NCBI GenBank assembly: GCA_028023455.1
Contig: JAQFVV010006197.1
Span: 20,271,254 to 20,335,253, forward strand
DNA: 64,000 nt
Direction: 5' to 3'
DNA from: Epiperipatus broadwayi
Lineage: Eukaryota > Onychophora > Udeonychophora > Euonychophora > Peripatidae
Under the pieces are notes generated by a model. The model searched no databases. It was not told where the DNA came from and was given only the letters and a program-made list of their open reading frames with translations. This document shows positions 12,561 to 24,432 of this stretch, one piece after another (the first letter of the stretch is position 1; every line of letters begins with the position of its first letter). The position numbers and the translations under genes were made by a program.

Positions 12561-13742
12561 ATTGATATAAATCAAAACTTGATTATGATAAAACTTTCAA
12601 ATTATGTGCTTGAATAAGATACAGGTAAATATAGTCACTGGGCAGATATATTCAAGATGAATAAAAAAATACTATGAGGATTTGTTTTGGTATTACTATT
12701 TAACATACATTAATTATTCATGCTTATATAGAAACATCTAGAACTGAATTACTATAGAGTGTATTAAGATAGATGTTGGAATTTTATCTCCAAAAGTCAT
12801 GTGATTCTTTTTTTTTTTAGCCATTATCATTTTTCCAAACTGGTCAAAAACATCCATACTTACTTAGCAGATAACTGAAGTTATTATAGTGTAAAACTTA
12901 TGCAGATGGATAAGCAAGTTGTTTAAAATCAAAATCTGTACAAAAAAGCCTTATAAAATTTTTATAAAGAGTTTATTAGTTATTTATGGACATGCTATAA
13001 AATTTAACAATTATACACTTAGAAATCACAAGAAAAAAATAATTAGCAGTTATGCATGAATTATTTGATATAATTTACACAAAGAACAGTAATTAATTTT
13101 GGTCTAAATTTCATTTAAAATGTATTTGTTTCATCTTAATCTAGGTTGAATTCAATAATATTATGAAAAAAAATCAACTTAAAAATGATAGAGAATAATT
13201 TTCCCAGTAGCATCAATTGACAAAGAGAAGATTTCACAGATTATATTAATGAATCCAATTCTTCAGAATATTGATCATTATACAGTATATTGCTGATTCT
13301 CTAGAACGTAAAAAAAGATGACAATGCCATTGCCTATACAAATATTCTCAAGTATGTAGAACTTATTAACAAAAGCTTCCAACGATAAAAGAATTCAAAC
13401 AGACTACAAAAAAGAATGATAAGCTCTGCAGAAAATTACTCCTAGATAAATGATCACCATATGTAACTTATATATATGTAATTAACAAATAATCGCTAAT
13501 TGCAGAAGCTATATACTCTAAACGATTTATTTATAAATTTAAATATTATTGAAAACAATTGGCTGCTCGCCTATTCTCATTTGTTCTTTTGATTCTAGAT
13601 TCTATTAACTCAATATTTTTTTTATTTAAGATGCTAAAAATAATTACTGAAAAAATTATTTTTTGTCCATTTAGTTTGATATGGAAAAGAAAACACTCCC
13701 GAACAATAAACAAATCTGCAGTTACAAAAAAAATATGTAACA
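12561..13742. other. AT-rich non-coding stretch
   Basis: The only open frames are two overlapping short ones near 13.55-13.79 kb on opposite strands. Neither has a recognisable domain, and the minus-strand one runs into a family C fragment. I regard both as chance. Confidence 0.4.
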
Positions 13743-13875
13743 TATAGGGTATATGAGCACAGACTTTCACACGACCCACACTCTCCACTCTATCTCATAA
13801 CACTGATACACTTGAACACATATATGTCGAAAAGATAAATTATCACTAATATTCGTATTTCATGCAAAACCAGCA
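13743..13875 (-). mobile_element. Family C, 3' half copy
   Basis: Starting at ATATAGGGTATATGAGCACA, the sequence follows the left arm of the 8.4-kb palindrome to GCAAAACCAGCA, where similarity stops. In the RTE-tail orientation this is a 5'-truncated copy on the minus strand, with its 3' end at about 13743. 5' truncation is expected of target-primed retroposition. Confidence 0.7.
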
Positions 13876-14078
13876 GTTCTTTTTTTACAGACTGTTTTCT
13901 AAAATACTTTCAGACAAATGTGTAAAGATCTCAGCACTGGACAAACTTTTTATAAATTCTGACATTGACAGATTCGCATAAGAAAAAAAAAAGATTTGTT
14001 TCATTATAATAAATAGGTTTTATATAGATTTATATCAATCATTTGTTCACCAAATAAATAAAAAAATCAATCAATAAT
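13876..14078. other. AT-rich spacer
   Basis: Nothing assignable. Confidence 0.35.
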
Positions 14079-14343
14079 AATATTTATTTATGTTCATGTT
14101 ATAAACATGAAACAAGAAATGGTATAATCGTATTAGATATATTATTCATTTGAGCATGCTTTCGACTCAGATTCATAGATGCAGTTCTTGGTTCACAATA
14201 GACTTTAAAGTTGTTTTGTGAACTGTGGAACAATTGAGTGCTACGAATCTTCCAGTTCAGTCCAAAACATGCTTAGTGAATAATATATTTAATACAATTA
14301 TATTTTTTCTTGTTTCATGTTTATAATGTGAACATAAATATTA
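14079..14343. mobile_element. MITE-like element, about 75-bp inverted ends
   Basis: The left end (TAATATTTATTTATGTTCAT, then GTTATAAACATGAAACAAGA) is mirrored by the right end (TCTTGTTTCATGTTTATAAT, then GTGAACATAAATATTA). The inner parts ATATTATTCATTTGAGCATG and CATGCTTAGTGAATAATAT also pair. About 105 bp of unpaired GC-richer sequence lies between. Size and shape fit a non-autonomous DNA transposon. I could not identify a target duplication with certainty. Confidence 0.75.
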
Positions 14344-14744
14344 CAGTTTGTGCAAGAAAAGAGTAAAATATTATTTTAAAATCGATAATAATAATCTTAT
14401 AGTCAGTAGTGTGAGAGATAAAGAAACATATGAACACTAAAGAGTCAAAATAACTGTTACGTTAAAATAATCAGATTAAGCTTTTTTTGTTTCTTTAATT
14501 TATATCTTTCTAATTTATTTTAAAATATTTAGCTTTTAAATCCATTGTTTTCATCACATAGGACAATTATTGGCCTACAACATTCAGTTCTTGGTAAGCA
14601 CACATACAAAAAGGTCAGCCTACTATTGGTTACTTTCAGTAATCAGGCATAAAATATATATATTTAATAACATCACTACATTTTTTTAAAAAAATATGAA
14701 TGAAGACATATTATAAAACAAATATATTTATTCATGTGCTTTAA

Positions 14745-14955
14745 AAAGTATGGGGTAGTGTGGAGATTATTAAGTACATATATATTATACAGGAGAAAAA
14801 TGAAATTAAGTTTACTTAATCCAAGTGTGTATGGCTCAGAGACAATCTCTAGTTTAATAAATGATTAATGATAATCATTACTGTATTTATGTAGAGTAAA
14901 TCATGTTAAAGTTATAAATGGATTAAGTTTGACATTTCTAAATCAAAATGCTGCA
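14745..14955 (+). repeat. Dispersed repeat family E, copy 2
   Basis: Parallels 11030-11260 over GTGTGGAGATTATTAAGTAC, GACAATCTCTAGTTTAATAA and the following AATGATAATCATTA, to the final GTTTGACATTTCTAAATC. Same orientation as copy 1. Confidence 0.6.
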
Positions 14956-15299
14956 TAAAATACAGCATAGCATTATCATATTAAAATTATATTCAGTTCA
15001 GGATATAGATCATTATTTCTGAATACAGATGAATTGAATAATAACAGTGAAATAAGATCTTTTTTTGGTAAGTGATATTGGGTAATTAATATTTTAAACG
15101 TTTTTTAAATTTATGTTTGTATTCTATTGAAAATTACATCATAAAATTATAACTTTTATCATATTAGGCAATCCTTGAAATTTATTTTAATTAAAAAAAT
15201 CAAGGATAAATTATTGATTTTTCTTTTAATAGATATTGTCTCATGATAACATTTAATTTTTTAACATCATTACTTTTAAAAAGTTTTTAAACAATTAAA

Positions 15300-15365
15300 A
15301 TTACAAAAAAAATCAAGTCAGCTGTCACATGACCTAATTTAATAAGCTTAAAATTAAAATGAATT
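15300..15365 (+). repeat. Family D fragment
   Basis: AAAAATCAAGTCAGCTGTCA followed by CATGACCTAATTTAATAAGC. The same sequence, on the minus strand, is the 5' part of the retroposon at 33.4-33.6 kb, and it resembles the direct repeats at 18.4 and 18.8 kb. Confidence 0.5.
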
Positions 15366-17264
15366 CATTGCTATGATTATTATAAATATAAAATTTATCA
15401 AAGAAACTATTAAAAATATTTTCAATTTTACTTTGATTCACTTTTTTAATATGGTAACCATAATTTTGATTTTAAAAATTATTCTATTTTTTTCATTCTT
15501 CTAATTTGTTTGTTTTCCATATCCTTTTATAAACAAATTCATATATTTAACATAATCTTTTAATTGTTTGTTACTTGCACTGTAACAGGCATTTTTTCTT
15601 CCTATTCAATTTTTTAATGGAATTAAAATTTATTCTTTATATATGTATGTTGATGTCATTTGAAGCATAAAATCAAAAATAAATGTAATCTAAAATAAAA
15701 TATCAACTTTGCAAAAAAAAACTAAACAGAAAAACAAAAGCCATCATTCCAGTTTTTAGAAAATAAAAAAAAAAAATTCTCCACTAAATTTTTATACTTA
15801 AGAAAAAACATAAGTTCAAACAATGAATATTTTCTTTTAAAATTTAAAAATCAACTTTTAATTACAATTACAAAAAATAACAAAAAAGTCTCTTATAATA
15901 GGCAGTTTTTAATAAGAAAATTATTAAAAATTTATGGTTTCTATTTGATGTCACTAAATTTTCAATTGATTAATTTTCTACTAAAAAAATAATATATTCA
16001 AATAAATCTATGCTGAATATCAATACTTATAAGAAACAAATATTTAATAATTTTAATAAAAGATATAATAAATAAATAAAGTTATGTTTAAACTTATTTT
16101 GAAATTTAGTTTCAACAAGACAATTTTGCATAAGCACAGTAGCATATTTTTTTCTCAGTAGAGAATCTGTAGTCTTCTGCATTATTCTTTTTAACACTGA
16201 CAACAGCTGCATATGTGCAATTTAGTTACAATTAAAATCTTAAACAGTTTCTAGCTATTAAAATTAATGCTTTTTTTTAAATTTTTGTTTTCAAATGAAC
16301 ACAATAGGAAACTCAATAGCAGTATCAATGAAATATTGTGGGGAAATAAATTAAGAGGTTAAAACAATGAAGGTTTAATATTTACACCCCCCCCACATAT
16401 ATATATAATAAAATAAGAGAAGCTCTATTTTAGTACCATGTATAATAGAATAAGCTTGAGTAAACATTGATTACGAGATGACAATGCATTTAAATTACTA
16501 TTTCCAAACTTGTTTGAGTGTTTTGATTCCTAAACCTCAATAATAAAGACAAAAACCAAAAACTGATTTTAAGAATGAAGATTTAAATGCATAATCCATG
16601 GTAATAACCAATTACTTAAACTTATTATAGAGGAAGTTAAAGTAGAGAGCTAATCTTGTTTTACCACATATTGTGAATATTAAAGAATTAAATGATTTGT
16701 TACGATACACATTTATATACATAGTTATATTATTAAAAAAAACATTTGATTCTATAATAACTTTAATGACATACTCTGAATAATATTTATTACAATGCAA
16801 CAGCAATGATTACATTAATTGATAAACCTAAGATGATTAACATTGATAAGAATGAATGATAAAATAATTCCATATTTCCAAAACTTTTTACTGCAGTTTT
16901 GCAAGAAGCATTTTGTAAATTAAATTGGCAAGCTAAGAGAATAAAAATAAATAAAGATTACTTAGATCATTTAGATTATTTTTGCAAATAATGCTTCAGA
17001 GCTTTGGAAATGTTGCAAGAAGATAAAAATACATATAGGACTAAAAAGAAATGTTAAAAAGAGTAATGTTTTTTTACAGGAAAAAAAAGATTGATAACTT
17101 TTAATTAAAATAAGTTAATGATTGCACATAAGACTTGATCAGATTACTAATATTGGTGAAAACATAACAAGTAAAAATAACCATAGTTTTAAACTTGGAT
17201 TGAATGCATTTGATAGAAATAATTTTATATTAAAAAAAGTATGAGTATGTAATTGAAAAAATAA
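15366..17264. other. AT-rich non-coding stretch
   Basis: Very AT-rich, with a C9 run followed by an (AT)n tract at 16386-16406. Several 60-codon frames are low-complexity and not credible. No elements recognised. Confidence 0.4.
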
Positions 17265-17680
17265 TTTTTAATAGATGTGTTTAATCAGTACTTATTTATG
17301 GACTTGGGTACTTAATAACAAGAGCAGTACAGTGACTTTAGACCACCTAATGAAGTGTGTACATATGTATTGAAAATAACAAGTAGAGACTGATAATAAA
17401 ATGGGTGGGTGAGCAAACAATAGATATCACTGTATTCTTGTAATAATTAAATGACTGAGAGATAAGTTGAGAATATTGCTAGAAAAGATGATAAATAGAT
17501 GGACACTTCACATCTTAAATTTGATCCCAAGAGATTATAAAAGACTTAAAAAGGTCACGTGAGATGGGTGGGCTGAGTAAGGAAGTTTGTTAGAAAGATA
17601 TGAAGAGGAGAGAATATGAATCAGAAAAAGTGAACTAAATTTGAAGAGTTTATCATCTTTCAATAGACTGCTAATAGTTG
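17265..17680 (+). pseudogene. Heavily decayed RTE-clade LINE, C-terminal end of ORF2
   Basis: Side by side with the better copy at 57.4-57.85 kb this follows the same order. The thumb motif CVLPVLTYGSET appears as NRCV, stop, SVLIYGLGY. Next come relics of the QTTQRSMERCML stretch, then GHVRWVG in the place of PHVRWMD, and finally KFEEFII at the LGETFI position. Stops and frameshifts occur throughout. RTE proteins carry an APE endonuclease and a reverse transcriptase, but only the region after the RT remains here. A degenerate GAT-like tail (AATAATAATGATATG) follows near 17681. The minus-strand 95-codon frame over 17535-17822 is an antisense shadow. Confidence 0.7.
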
Positions 17681-18407
17681 AAAATAATAATGATATGTAA
17701 GTGGCTAATAGCAAATTACTGCTATTAACAATATTTTGTAGTAGTATCAATATGCTTTTGATCAAAAGACATGAGTTAAAGTATATACTATATGAATAAG
17801 TAACAGAAATGAAATGAGACACGATTATTTATATCACTAAGTGTACTTAATTATTTGAAAAGCTTTTCTTTACAGAGTCAGCATTAAACTTGCTAATAAA
17901 TAAATGCCAGCAACAGACTTTTTCTATAACTCACTTTAAAAAACTAATAAAATTAGCTAGACTTTATTTCTGCCCAAGTGTATAAGCAGACTTGTCTGAA
18001 GTCCTTTTGATATTTCTGACAATGGTGATTTATAAAGCAAAAACAGCTAAACAAACCTACTTATTAATCAGAAAGTGAACAAGGAAAGAGGTAATATTTC
18101 AAATAAATGAAGCAAATAAACTTATCCTGCCAAGTCTTTTTTTCTCTCAAAACTTTGATTTCAGAAATAAAGAAATGACAAAAAAAAAAGTTATATACTA
18201 TTATAAAATGGAAATTTAGAAAAAATATTGTTAATTCAGACAAGTCTGCAAATTAACATTTGTTAATAAAAACATATTCAGTATAATGTAATTTACTATA
18301 TATACAAATTTCATACAATATCCCAAAATAATTACATTTTAAGGTTCCACATTAACTAGTACTGTATAAAACTTATAAGTATCAAAAATATGAAAACATG
18401 TATGTGC
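17681..18407. other. AT-rich stretch after the RTE relic
   Basis: The first 150 bp may be eroded LINE 3' UTR. The rest shows nothing assignable. Confidence 0.35.
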
Positions 18408-18890
18408 AAATAGTCAATAAAAATTAAAGTCATATATCACATAACTTAAATTTTTTTAAGACTGTAAATAAAAAGTAACAAGCTTTATTGATAAATGTCA
18501 GCAAGAAAGCATTTAAAAATCTTTATCTAGAAACCACACCCCAACTTCAGACCAATGGATTCATGCTTTGGCACTCCTTAGTGAGGTGCTAGGATAGTTT
18601 CAGACACTAGAATCTAAAAATACCTATCCAAAGCCAGCATTTATCTAAAAGCTATCTACTGAGTGAAAAATCTGAAATTTTTAGACACCTACATGTCTTC
18701 AAACCCAGCTATCCAACTCAAATAGCTATATGTGGCTGAGAGATCTTCAGACAAAACATATATTAATAACCTTAGCAATATAACATTGCTTAACACTTAA
18801 AACAAAAGACTATAAATAGTCAATAAAAATTAAAGTCATATATCACATGATCTAATTTTTTTTTAAGCTTGTAAATAAAAAATATATGTG
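18408..18890 (+). repeat. About 75-bp direct repeats (family D) around a GC-richer 330-bp insert
   Basis: The sequence AATAGTCAATAAAAATTAAA, then GTCATATATCACATRAYYTA and a T-rich run, occurs at 18410-18480 and again at 18813-18885, offset about 402 bp. Between them lies a less AT-rich segment (18530-18750) with no coding frame. This could be a tandem duplication of a 400-bp unit or a recombined pair of retroposon ends. True LTRs are unlikely because I see no TG/CA ends or primer-binding site. Confidence 0.55.
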
Positions 18891-19255
18891 CAATTTTTTT
18901 TTTTATGTATATTTGTTTAAATAATTGTGGGAATATGTGCATTGTCAAAGTCAAATGTTCATAGAAGTTAAATAGTTTTGAATTATAAATAACCAAATAT
19001 AACAAAGTTAATCTTTTATTACTAGTATAATTTTTTTTCTGAATAAAAATAATATATTTGTGGATCTACAAATAATGGTCAAATTGCAGCTTTTATGTTT
19101 AGCAACATAGAATTATTGAAAAGAATAAAAGAAAAAATAGATAGTGAAAAAACAAACAAACAGATAAACATCATAATATGAAATCACTTGTTCTAGAAGT
19201 TTCTTTTATTATTATAAAAAAAATAGATGTTTGATTCTTTCATTTTAAACCAAAA
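18891..19255. other. AT-rich spacer
   Basis: Nothing assignable. Confidence 0.4.
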
Positions 19256-19395
19256 CTCTGCTACGATAGTCAAGTGTTGTTAGCCGAGAGGTCATCGCAC
19301 TCGTCTTGCAAGCAAGTAGTTGGTTGCAGACGGGTGTGGGTTCGCATCCCGGCCGATGCTATGACATATGAAGAAAAAAAACCTCTGCTAAGATA
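19256..19395 (+). mobile_element. tRNA-derived SINE, family A, copy 3, with target duplications
   Basis: The element (about 19269-19382) has a perfect A box, TAGCCGAGAGG (19281), and a strong box B, GGGTTCGCATCCC (about 19338). It ends GATGCTATGACA followed by an A-rich tail. Flanking 13-mers CTCTGCTACGATA (19256-19268) and CTCTGCTAAGATA (19383-19395) differ at one base and mark a target duplication. The pol III promoter boxes look intact, so this is the copy most likely to be transcribable. Confidence 0.9.
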
Positions 19396-19599
19396 AATAA
19401 AACAAATAACTCATTGCAATTAGGTTTATTCATTTGTAGGTATTTATAGCAAATTTTTCTTTTTAATTTTCTTTGCAAATATGGATACAAATAAATTTAT
19501 TTATTGCAAAAAGTGAGATTATTTTCAAAATTTCATTTGGGTAATAGAAAATTTTAAATAAGAGGTATATGGATTAATGGTATTATTTTTACTGCATAC

Positions 19600-19900
19600 C
19601 AAGTGCAGCATCACATGATTTTTCTAGTGTACATTATTACATTAGCATCAGTAATCCACTTTACTCTAGAATCATCAATGACTATCCCAAACAAATTTCT
19701 GGTTATTGGCTTATTTGCATAACCCTGGAATTATACATATTATCTGGATGCGATTTTAGTCCTATTATCTATTCAGGCTATATATTTGAAGCTTTGAACA
19801 TCCTAAAAAAATCTAAGCTAACATACTAGCTAAAGTTACTAAAATATATGGCCACCAACACACTGTAAACCTATATAACTGGCAAAAAAAATTCAAAACC
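19600..19900 (+). repeat. Dispersed repeat family D, second long copy
   Basis: Follows 12180-12560 through ATCACATGATTTT, ACATTAGCATCAGTAATC, TCTAGAATCATC, AATCTAAGCT and ACTAAAATATATGG. The shared order over about 300 bp supports one ancestral element, though boundaries are unclear. Confidence 0.5.
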
Positions 19901-20774
19901 TTGGTCTTTTTTAAATTTTAAATCATTAGCTTGAATGAATATGTGCATTCCAACCCTTTTCACTAATAAAGGATAATAGACGAATCTTTAATTTTGTTGT
20001 ACAGAGACATCTTGTGTTTAGTCATGATTACAAAAATGACTTTAAATTCGAATGATATACAGTAGATTATTGTTGCCAATGTGAAAATTTACAAAGAAAA
20101 ATACTGGATTATACATATTCTTTTAGACAGAAAACATCTAAAATATATATTAGAAGAAACTGCAGAAGATAAGCAAAAGAGGTAGGAAAAAATGATCTTA
20201 AGAAAAGAATAGATAAATCTGCATCTTGAAATTTTTATTAAATATTTTAGTTGCCACAATAAATCTAAAATTTTATTACCATTTTCAAAATATTTGTGTA
20301 TTTGCAACAAGAATGACATACATCTGTCATTAAATGCAAAGATTAACAAAAACTGATAATCTAATAATTGATGCTTGTTACGTAGTTTTCCAAATCGTTA
20401 AAATATTTTTTTTCCCCACTAATTTCTGTCACATTTTTGTTATGGTTGAGACAAAAAAAATTCTTTATTACTTTATTATAATGCTTTTATTATAAGGCTT
20501 TTGGAATGAACAATAGTGCTTTTTTAGATCACTTAATGTATGTAACAAATTACTATGAAATTATACCCCCCCCCCCGCCTAATTCATACTTTGTTTTAAT
20601 GTCAATACATGTGCAATATCCTTAATCTTGCATCTTTATTTTCCAAACCAAATAAGATAAGTGATTTCACTAGATAGTTCTCATCTGTTTTTATTATAAT
20701 CCTTCCTTGTTGAAATTTTTTTTAAATTAATATTTTCTAATATTTAAATACAAGTAGATTTGCTATACTAAACT
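19901..20774. other. AT-rich stretch with a C11 tract
   Basis: A C11 homopolymer sits at about 20566-20576. No coding relic is recognised. Confidence 0.4.
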
Positions 20775-21155
20775 TAATGCAACTAGAAGGGATTTGACTC
20801 AAACATCCAAGCTCCTCACAACCATCCACTCTATCTCCAATATACATATTTCATGCTGAACTATCATCTCCTATGCATATATGTATAAACATTGCTCAGT
20901 TTATATTAAAATAGCAAATATTCAAACTTCAGTGGACAGGCTTCAATCTTCTCCATCCTCCAATTCTTCAGCCATCTATATCATTGAAAATCTGATGATG
21001 GAATGCTCAAAGCCATTGTTGATGGCAATCTTACCGTCATATATATGTTGATTTTTAAGTCATTCTGACTCCTCATGTATAGGACCTCAATATGTCCATT
21101 TAAATATACAGAAGGATGGGCATAATATAGGCTGAATATGTAAGATATAAATATA
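20775..21155 (-). mobile_element. Family C, near full-length divergent copy
   Basis: On the minus strand the order matches the 56.6-57.0 kb copy. First comes a segment with ACATGAGGAGTCA, then GAGCATTCCATCATCAGATT, GAGAAGATTGAAGCCTGTCC and the TTCAGCATGAAATATG module. The outer end is GAGTCAAATCCCTTCTAGT, which contains a box-B-like GAGTCAAATCCC. About 90 bp of the 3' portion is missing compared with the next copy. It abuts the 21.2-kb palindrome. Confidence 0.65.
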
Positions 21156-21185
21156 AATATACTGACTATACTGAAATTAATATAA

Positions 21186-21567
21186 TTAGAAGGGATTTGA
21201 ATTTAGACATTCAAGTTACCTACAACTATTCATTCCATCTTATACAAATGATACACATGATCACATACATGTGAAAAAAATAAATGACCTCCAATATACA
21301 TATTTCATGCTGAACCAGTACTCATCAGTTGGAGGGTGGAGAAGAATGAAGCTTGACCATTAAACTTTGAAGATGTTCTATCTTAATATAAACTGAGAAC
21401 TATGTATGAGGGATGATAATCTGGACCAAATGATGAGTGCTAGTTCAGCACAAAATATGTAGATTGGAGATTATTTATCATTTTTACATGTATGTGATCA
21501 TGTGTATTGGTTGTATAAGATAATGAATAGTTGTAGGGAGCTTGAAAGTATGACTTCATACCCCTTC
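21186..21567. mobile_element. Family C palindrome, second locus
   Basis: The left arm (AGAAGGGATTTGAATTTAG through CATGCTGAACCAGTACTCAT, 21189-21330) is mirrored by the right arm (GATGAGTGCTAGTTCAGCAC through CTTCATACCCCTTCT, 21430-21568). The centre keeps internal family C sequence (GAAGCTTGACCATTAAACTT). As at 8.4 kb, both ends correspond to the RTE-tail 3' end. The outer sequence differs in detail from the 8.4-kb copy, so this is a second subfamily. Confidence 0.75.
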
Positions 21568-21668
21568 TAATTAATATCTTCTAACTTTTAATTATATTCT
21601 ATATAATACATTTCATACCCCTTCTAATTAATATCTTCTAACTTTTAATTATATTCTATATGATACAT
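21555..21668. repeat. Tandem duplication, 57-bp unit, two copies
   Basis: The unit begins TTCATACCCCTTCTAATTAA at 21555 and again at 21612. The copies are almost identical (ATAATACATTT and ATGATACATTT at their ends). The first copy includes the last bases of the family C palindrome, so the duplication came after that insertion. Confidence 0.85.
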
Positions 21669-23421
21669 TTTTTATGATTACTTTATTATAATCTATAATA
21701 AGAATAATAAATACTCATAATTCATCTAAATTTTTATTTATTTATCAAAATCGAGTTGCAAAATTCATGGGAGCTGACTTAGCTAACCATGCTTTTTTTT
21801 ATTTGCTCAACTCACGTTGACATGAAAGAAAGTTTTATTTTGCTAAAAGGTGTAACAAGTAAAACTTCTTTTTTAAATGAAATCAAACCAATTGTTTTTA
21901 TAATTATAAACAAATAATCAAATGACTTTATTGCTTGGATTTACAAAAAGTTAATGCCAGAACTGGAATCAATTGGAGGACCATAAAATCCAGTGTCTGA
22001 AAGTATAGGAATGCACTAAATCATACAGAGCATTTGTATGATTAAAAGTATGCAACAGATGTCAAGTTTCATAGAAATTTTAAATTTTATATTAGTTAGT
22101 TTCAACTTATTTAATTTATGGAATAAGTTAAGATACATTGTTCCTCAATATTAAAATTAAGTTAGTTTACTTTAAAACAATATAATTTAACTTAAGTAAT
22201 AAAATTGAAATAAAATGTATTATTTATTGTCAAATAAAAGTGAATAATTATTAAAATCCACATAACATAGTATTAAATCAATAGTCATAAGGATTAAAGT
22301 TAATATTTTTGTAATTATTAACAGACTAATTTAAAAATGCTATTTAATTATTATCTTAAATTATTTACATAATCATAAAATAAATTGAAAATGAAATGTG
22401 TATTGATATGTGTGCACACACATTCATGTAACATTTAAATTTTACTTTCTTGTTCTTAAAGTAAATTTATCACTTGTGCAAATCAAATGCTACATTTTTA
22501 TTTAACTTTATCAATTTTATAAATCTCTAAAATAATTACTATAGTAACATTAATGATAGATTTTTATGTATTAAAATTTAAATTGAAATAAAAAATGTTT
22601 TTATTAAAAGATATATTTAAATGTTGTATTAAAATAAAATTTAAAAATATATTATTTAATAATATTCATTATAAAATTATTTTAAAGACTAGATAAAAAT
22701 AATTAATATGTAAATTTTAGCAAGTAACTGGGATTAATTAACTAATCAAGTATTGGTAAATTTTTCCTATAAATACAGGTGAGCAGATGTAAAAGAGGAT
22801 GAAATCAATAAATTTTCAGAGAAATAGAACTGTATTCCTAGTATTTTTTTAAATCTAGATCTAAATTTATTTTAAATTTTATTATTTTGTCTTAAAAAGT
22901 AGTAACAATAATTATTAAACTATAAAATGTATTTTAAAAAGTTTAGATACCCATTTAAACATGGAATAGAGAAATAAATTTTCCTCATCAGTGTACTGCA
23001 CAAGCCAACTAGAAATATATGGCAATGAAAGGGGAAAATCTATTTCAGAAGATAAAAATGCATTGGTTAAACCAAGAACTTTGCTGAATATCAAACTGTT
23101 TTGCCTACAGAACAACACAAAAGGTATGTCAGGAATTTATATTTATTCATGTTCATATACTGAATGATAGAGAACATTTTTTATTAACTTTAACAATTAA
23201 CAGGAATAAAAATAGACTTTTATTCAGAAAAGTTATTTACATTCCCTATTTTAAATTTATGAGTGACTTTACCAAAGTGATAATAATTTTAAGAGGAAAG
23301 ATATAGTACTGACTAATTATAGTAAAATGTACTTACTAACTGTTATTCTGCTTAAATAATAAATCATGTTTTAACATAATGAATATAGATTATACAGGAG
23401 AACTCTAGAATTTTATAAGGT
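21669..23421. other. Very AT-rich non-coding stretch
   Basis: No repeats with defined ends and no credible coding frame. The 67-codon minus-strand frame near 23.0 kb has no recognisable features. Confidence 0.4.
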
Positions 23422-23642
23422 TATTAATATATATATATGCACTCTGCACACAGATAATGAAACTATTAAATGTAAGTAAAATTATCAAAAATTACCACCA
23501 AGCACTCTCAGGACAGTTTATAGTCCCATATTCGTGGCAACTTATATTTGGTTAAGAACTGTAATGTTAATGCAAATTTATGCAAATTCATATGAAGATG
23601 CTACATAGACCATTTTCGAGACAGAGAGTCACTTACAATGTA

Positions 23643-23960
23643 TTAAGCTTCCCTGACTTTATGTTTAATATTATTTATTTCAGAGAAAATGACACTGGCT
23701 GTGGTAGGTAGAAAAGCATGGCCAGTAGCTCTCTCATGCACAATGAAAACCAAATTGCCTTCAAGCTTTGTTTTAGTTCTGTTATAGAGGTATCTATGTT
23801 GAGCTACTCTGGTGGCAAGGTTAGTTTTAGTTTCTCCATATGTTGCCATGCAATTTCTTTGGGGTAAGGTGATTTTGTACGCAACTTGAGAGGTGAGTTC
23901 AGATTTGATCCTGTGTTTGGTGTTATTGATAAGTCTATTGGTGTTAGGCAGTGAATGGAA
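23643..23960 (-). pseudogene. Penelope-like GIY-YIG C-terminus, left arm
   Basis: Read on the minus strand, a linker (INNTKHRIKSELTSQV) leads to AYKITLPQRNCMATYGET, then RVAQHRYLYNRTK, HERATGHAF and EINNIKHKVREA before a stop. These correspond to the GIY-like YKI, the YIG-like YGET and the Arg-His motif of the nuclease. Compared with the right arm, the first Cys of the CPQRNC pair is Leu and one Tyr before GET is lost. The REA stop truncates about 35 residues still present in the right arm. Confidence 0.75.
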
Positions 23961-24012
23961 AGTGACTTCAAAGTCACTTGATAGTTTATTAATAAGGCTT
24001 TTGACTGTTGAG

Positions 24013-24432
24013 TCACTTTCCGTTCACCTCCTAACACCAATAGACATCAATAATACCAAAGACAGGATCAAACCCAAACTCACTCCTCAAGTTGTGTACA
24101 AAATCACCTGCCCCCAAAGAAATTGCATGGCAACATATTATGGAGAAACTAAAACTAACATTGCCACCAGAGTAGCTCAACATAGATACCTCTATAACAG
24201 AACTAAAACAAAGCTTGAAGGCAATTTGGTTTTCGGTAAGCAAAAGATAGCTACTGGCCATGCTTTTCTACCTACCACAGCCAGTGTCATCTGCTCTGAA
24301 ATAAACAATATTAAACATAAAGTCAGGGAAGCTTACTACATTGTAAATGACCCAGCAGCAATTAATAGAAGAGAGGCCTGCTTTTCTGTCTCGAAAACGG
24401 TCTATGTAGCATCTTCATATGAATTTGCATAA
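24013..24432 (+). pseudogene. Penelope-like GIY-YIG C-terminus, right arm (open frame)
   Basis: An uninterrupted frame of about 140 codons. It has the linker LLTPIDINNTKDRIKPKLTP, then VVYKITCPQRNCMATYYGET (GIY-like VYKI, a Cys pair, YIG-like YYGET), RVAQHRYLYN (conserved Arg and His), ATGHAFLPTTASV, KVREAYYIVNDPAAINRREA and a natural-looking stop. In Penelope retroelements this domain nicks target DNA for target-primed reverse transcription. It lacks the RT and any start of its own: the open frame extends upstream to 23893 only by reading antisense through the other arm. It is the best preserved coding remnant in the window. Confidence 0.8.

Noticed and set aside
18408-18890. LTR retrotransposon or solo LTR pair
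   Set aside because: The repeats are only about 75 bp, lack TG...CA ends and a primer-binding site, and have no coding sequence between them.
19269-19382. A functional tRNA gene
   Set aside because: The A and B boxes are good, but the acceptor stem does not close. The sequence also ends in an A-rich tail with target duplications and recurs as a family, so it is a SINE.
23893-24432. A single 179-codon protein across the Penelope palindrome
   Set aside because: The first part reads antisense through the left arm; only the portion after about 24013 is element coding sequence.
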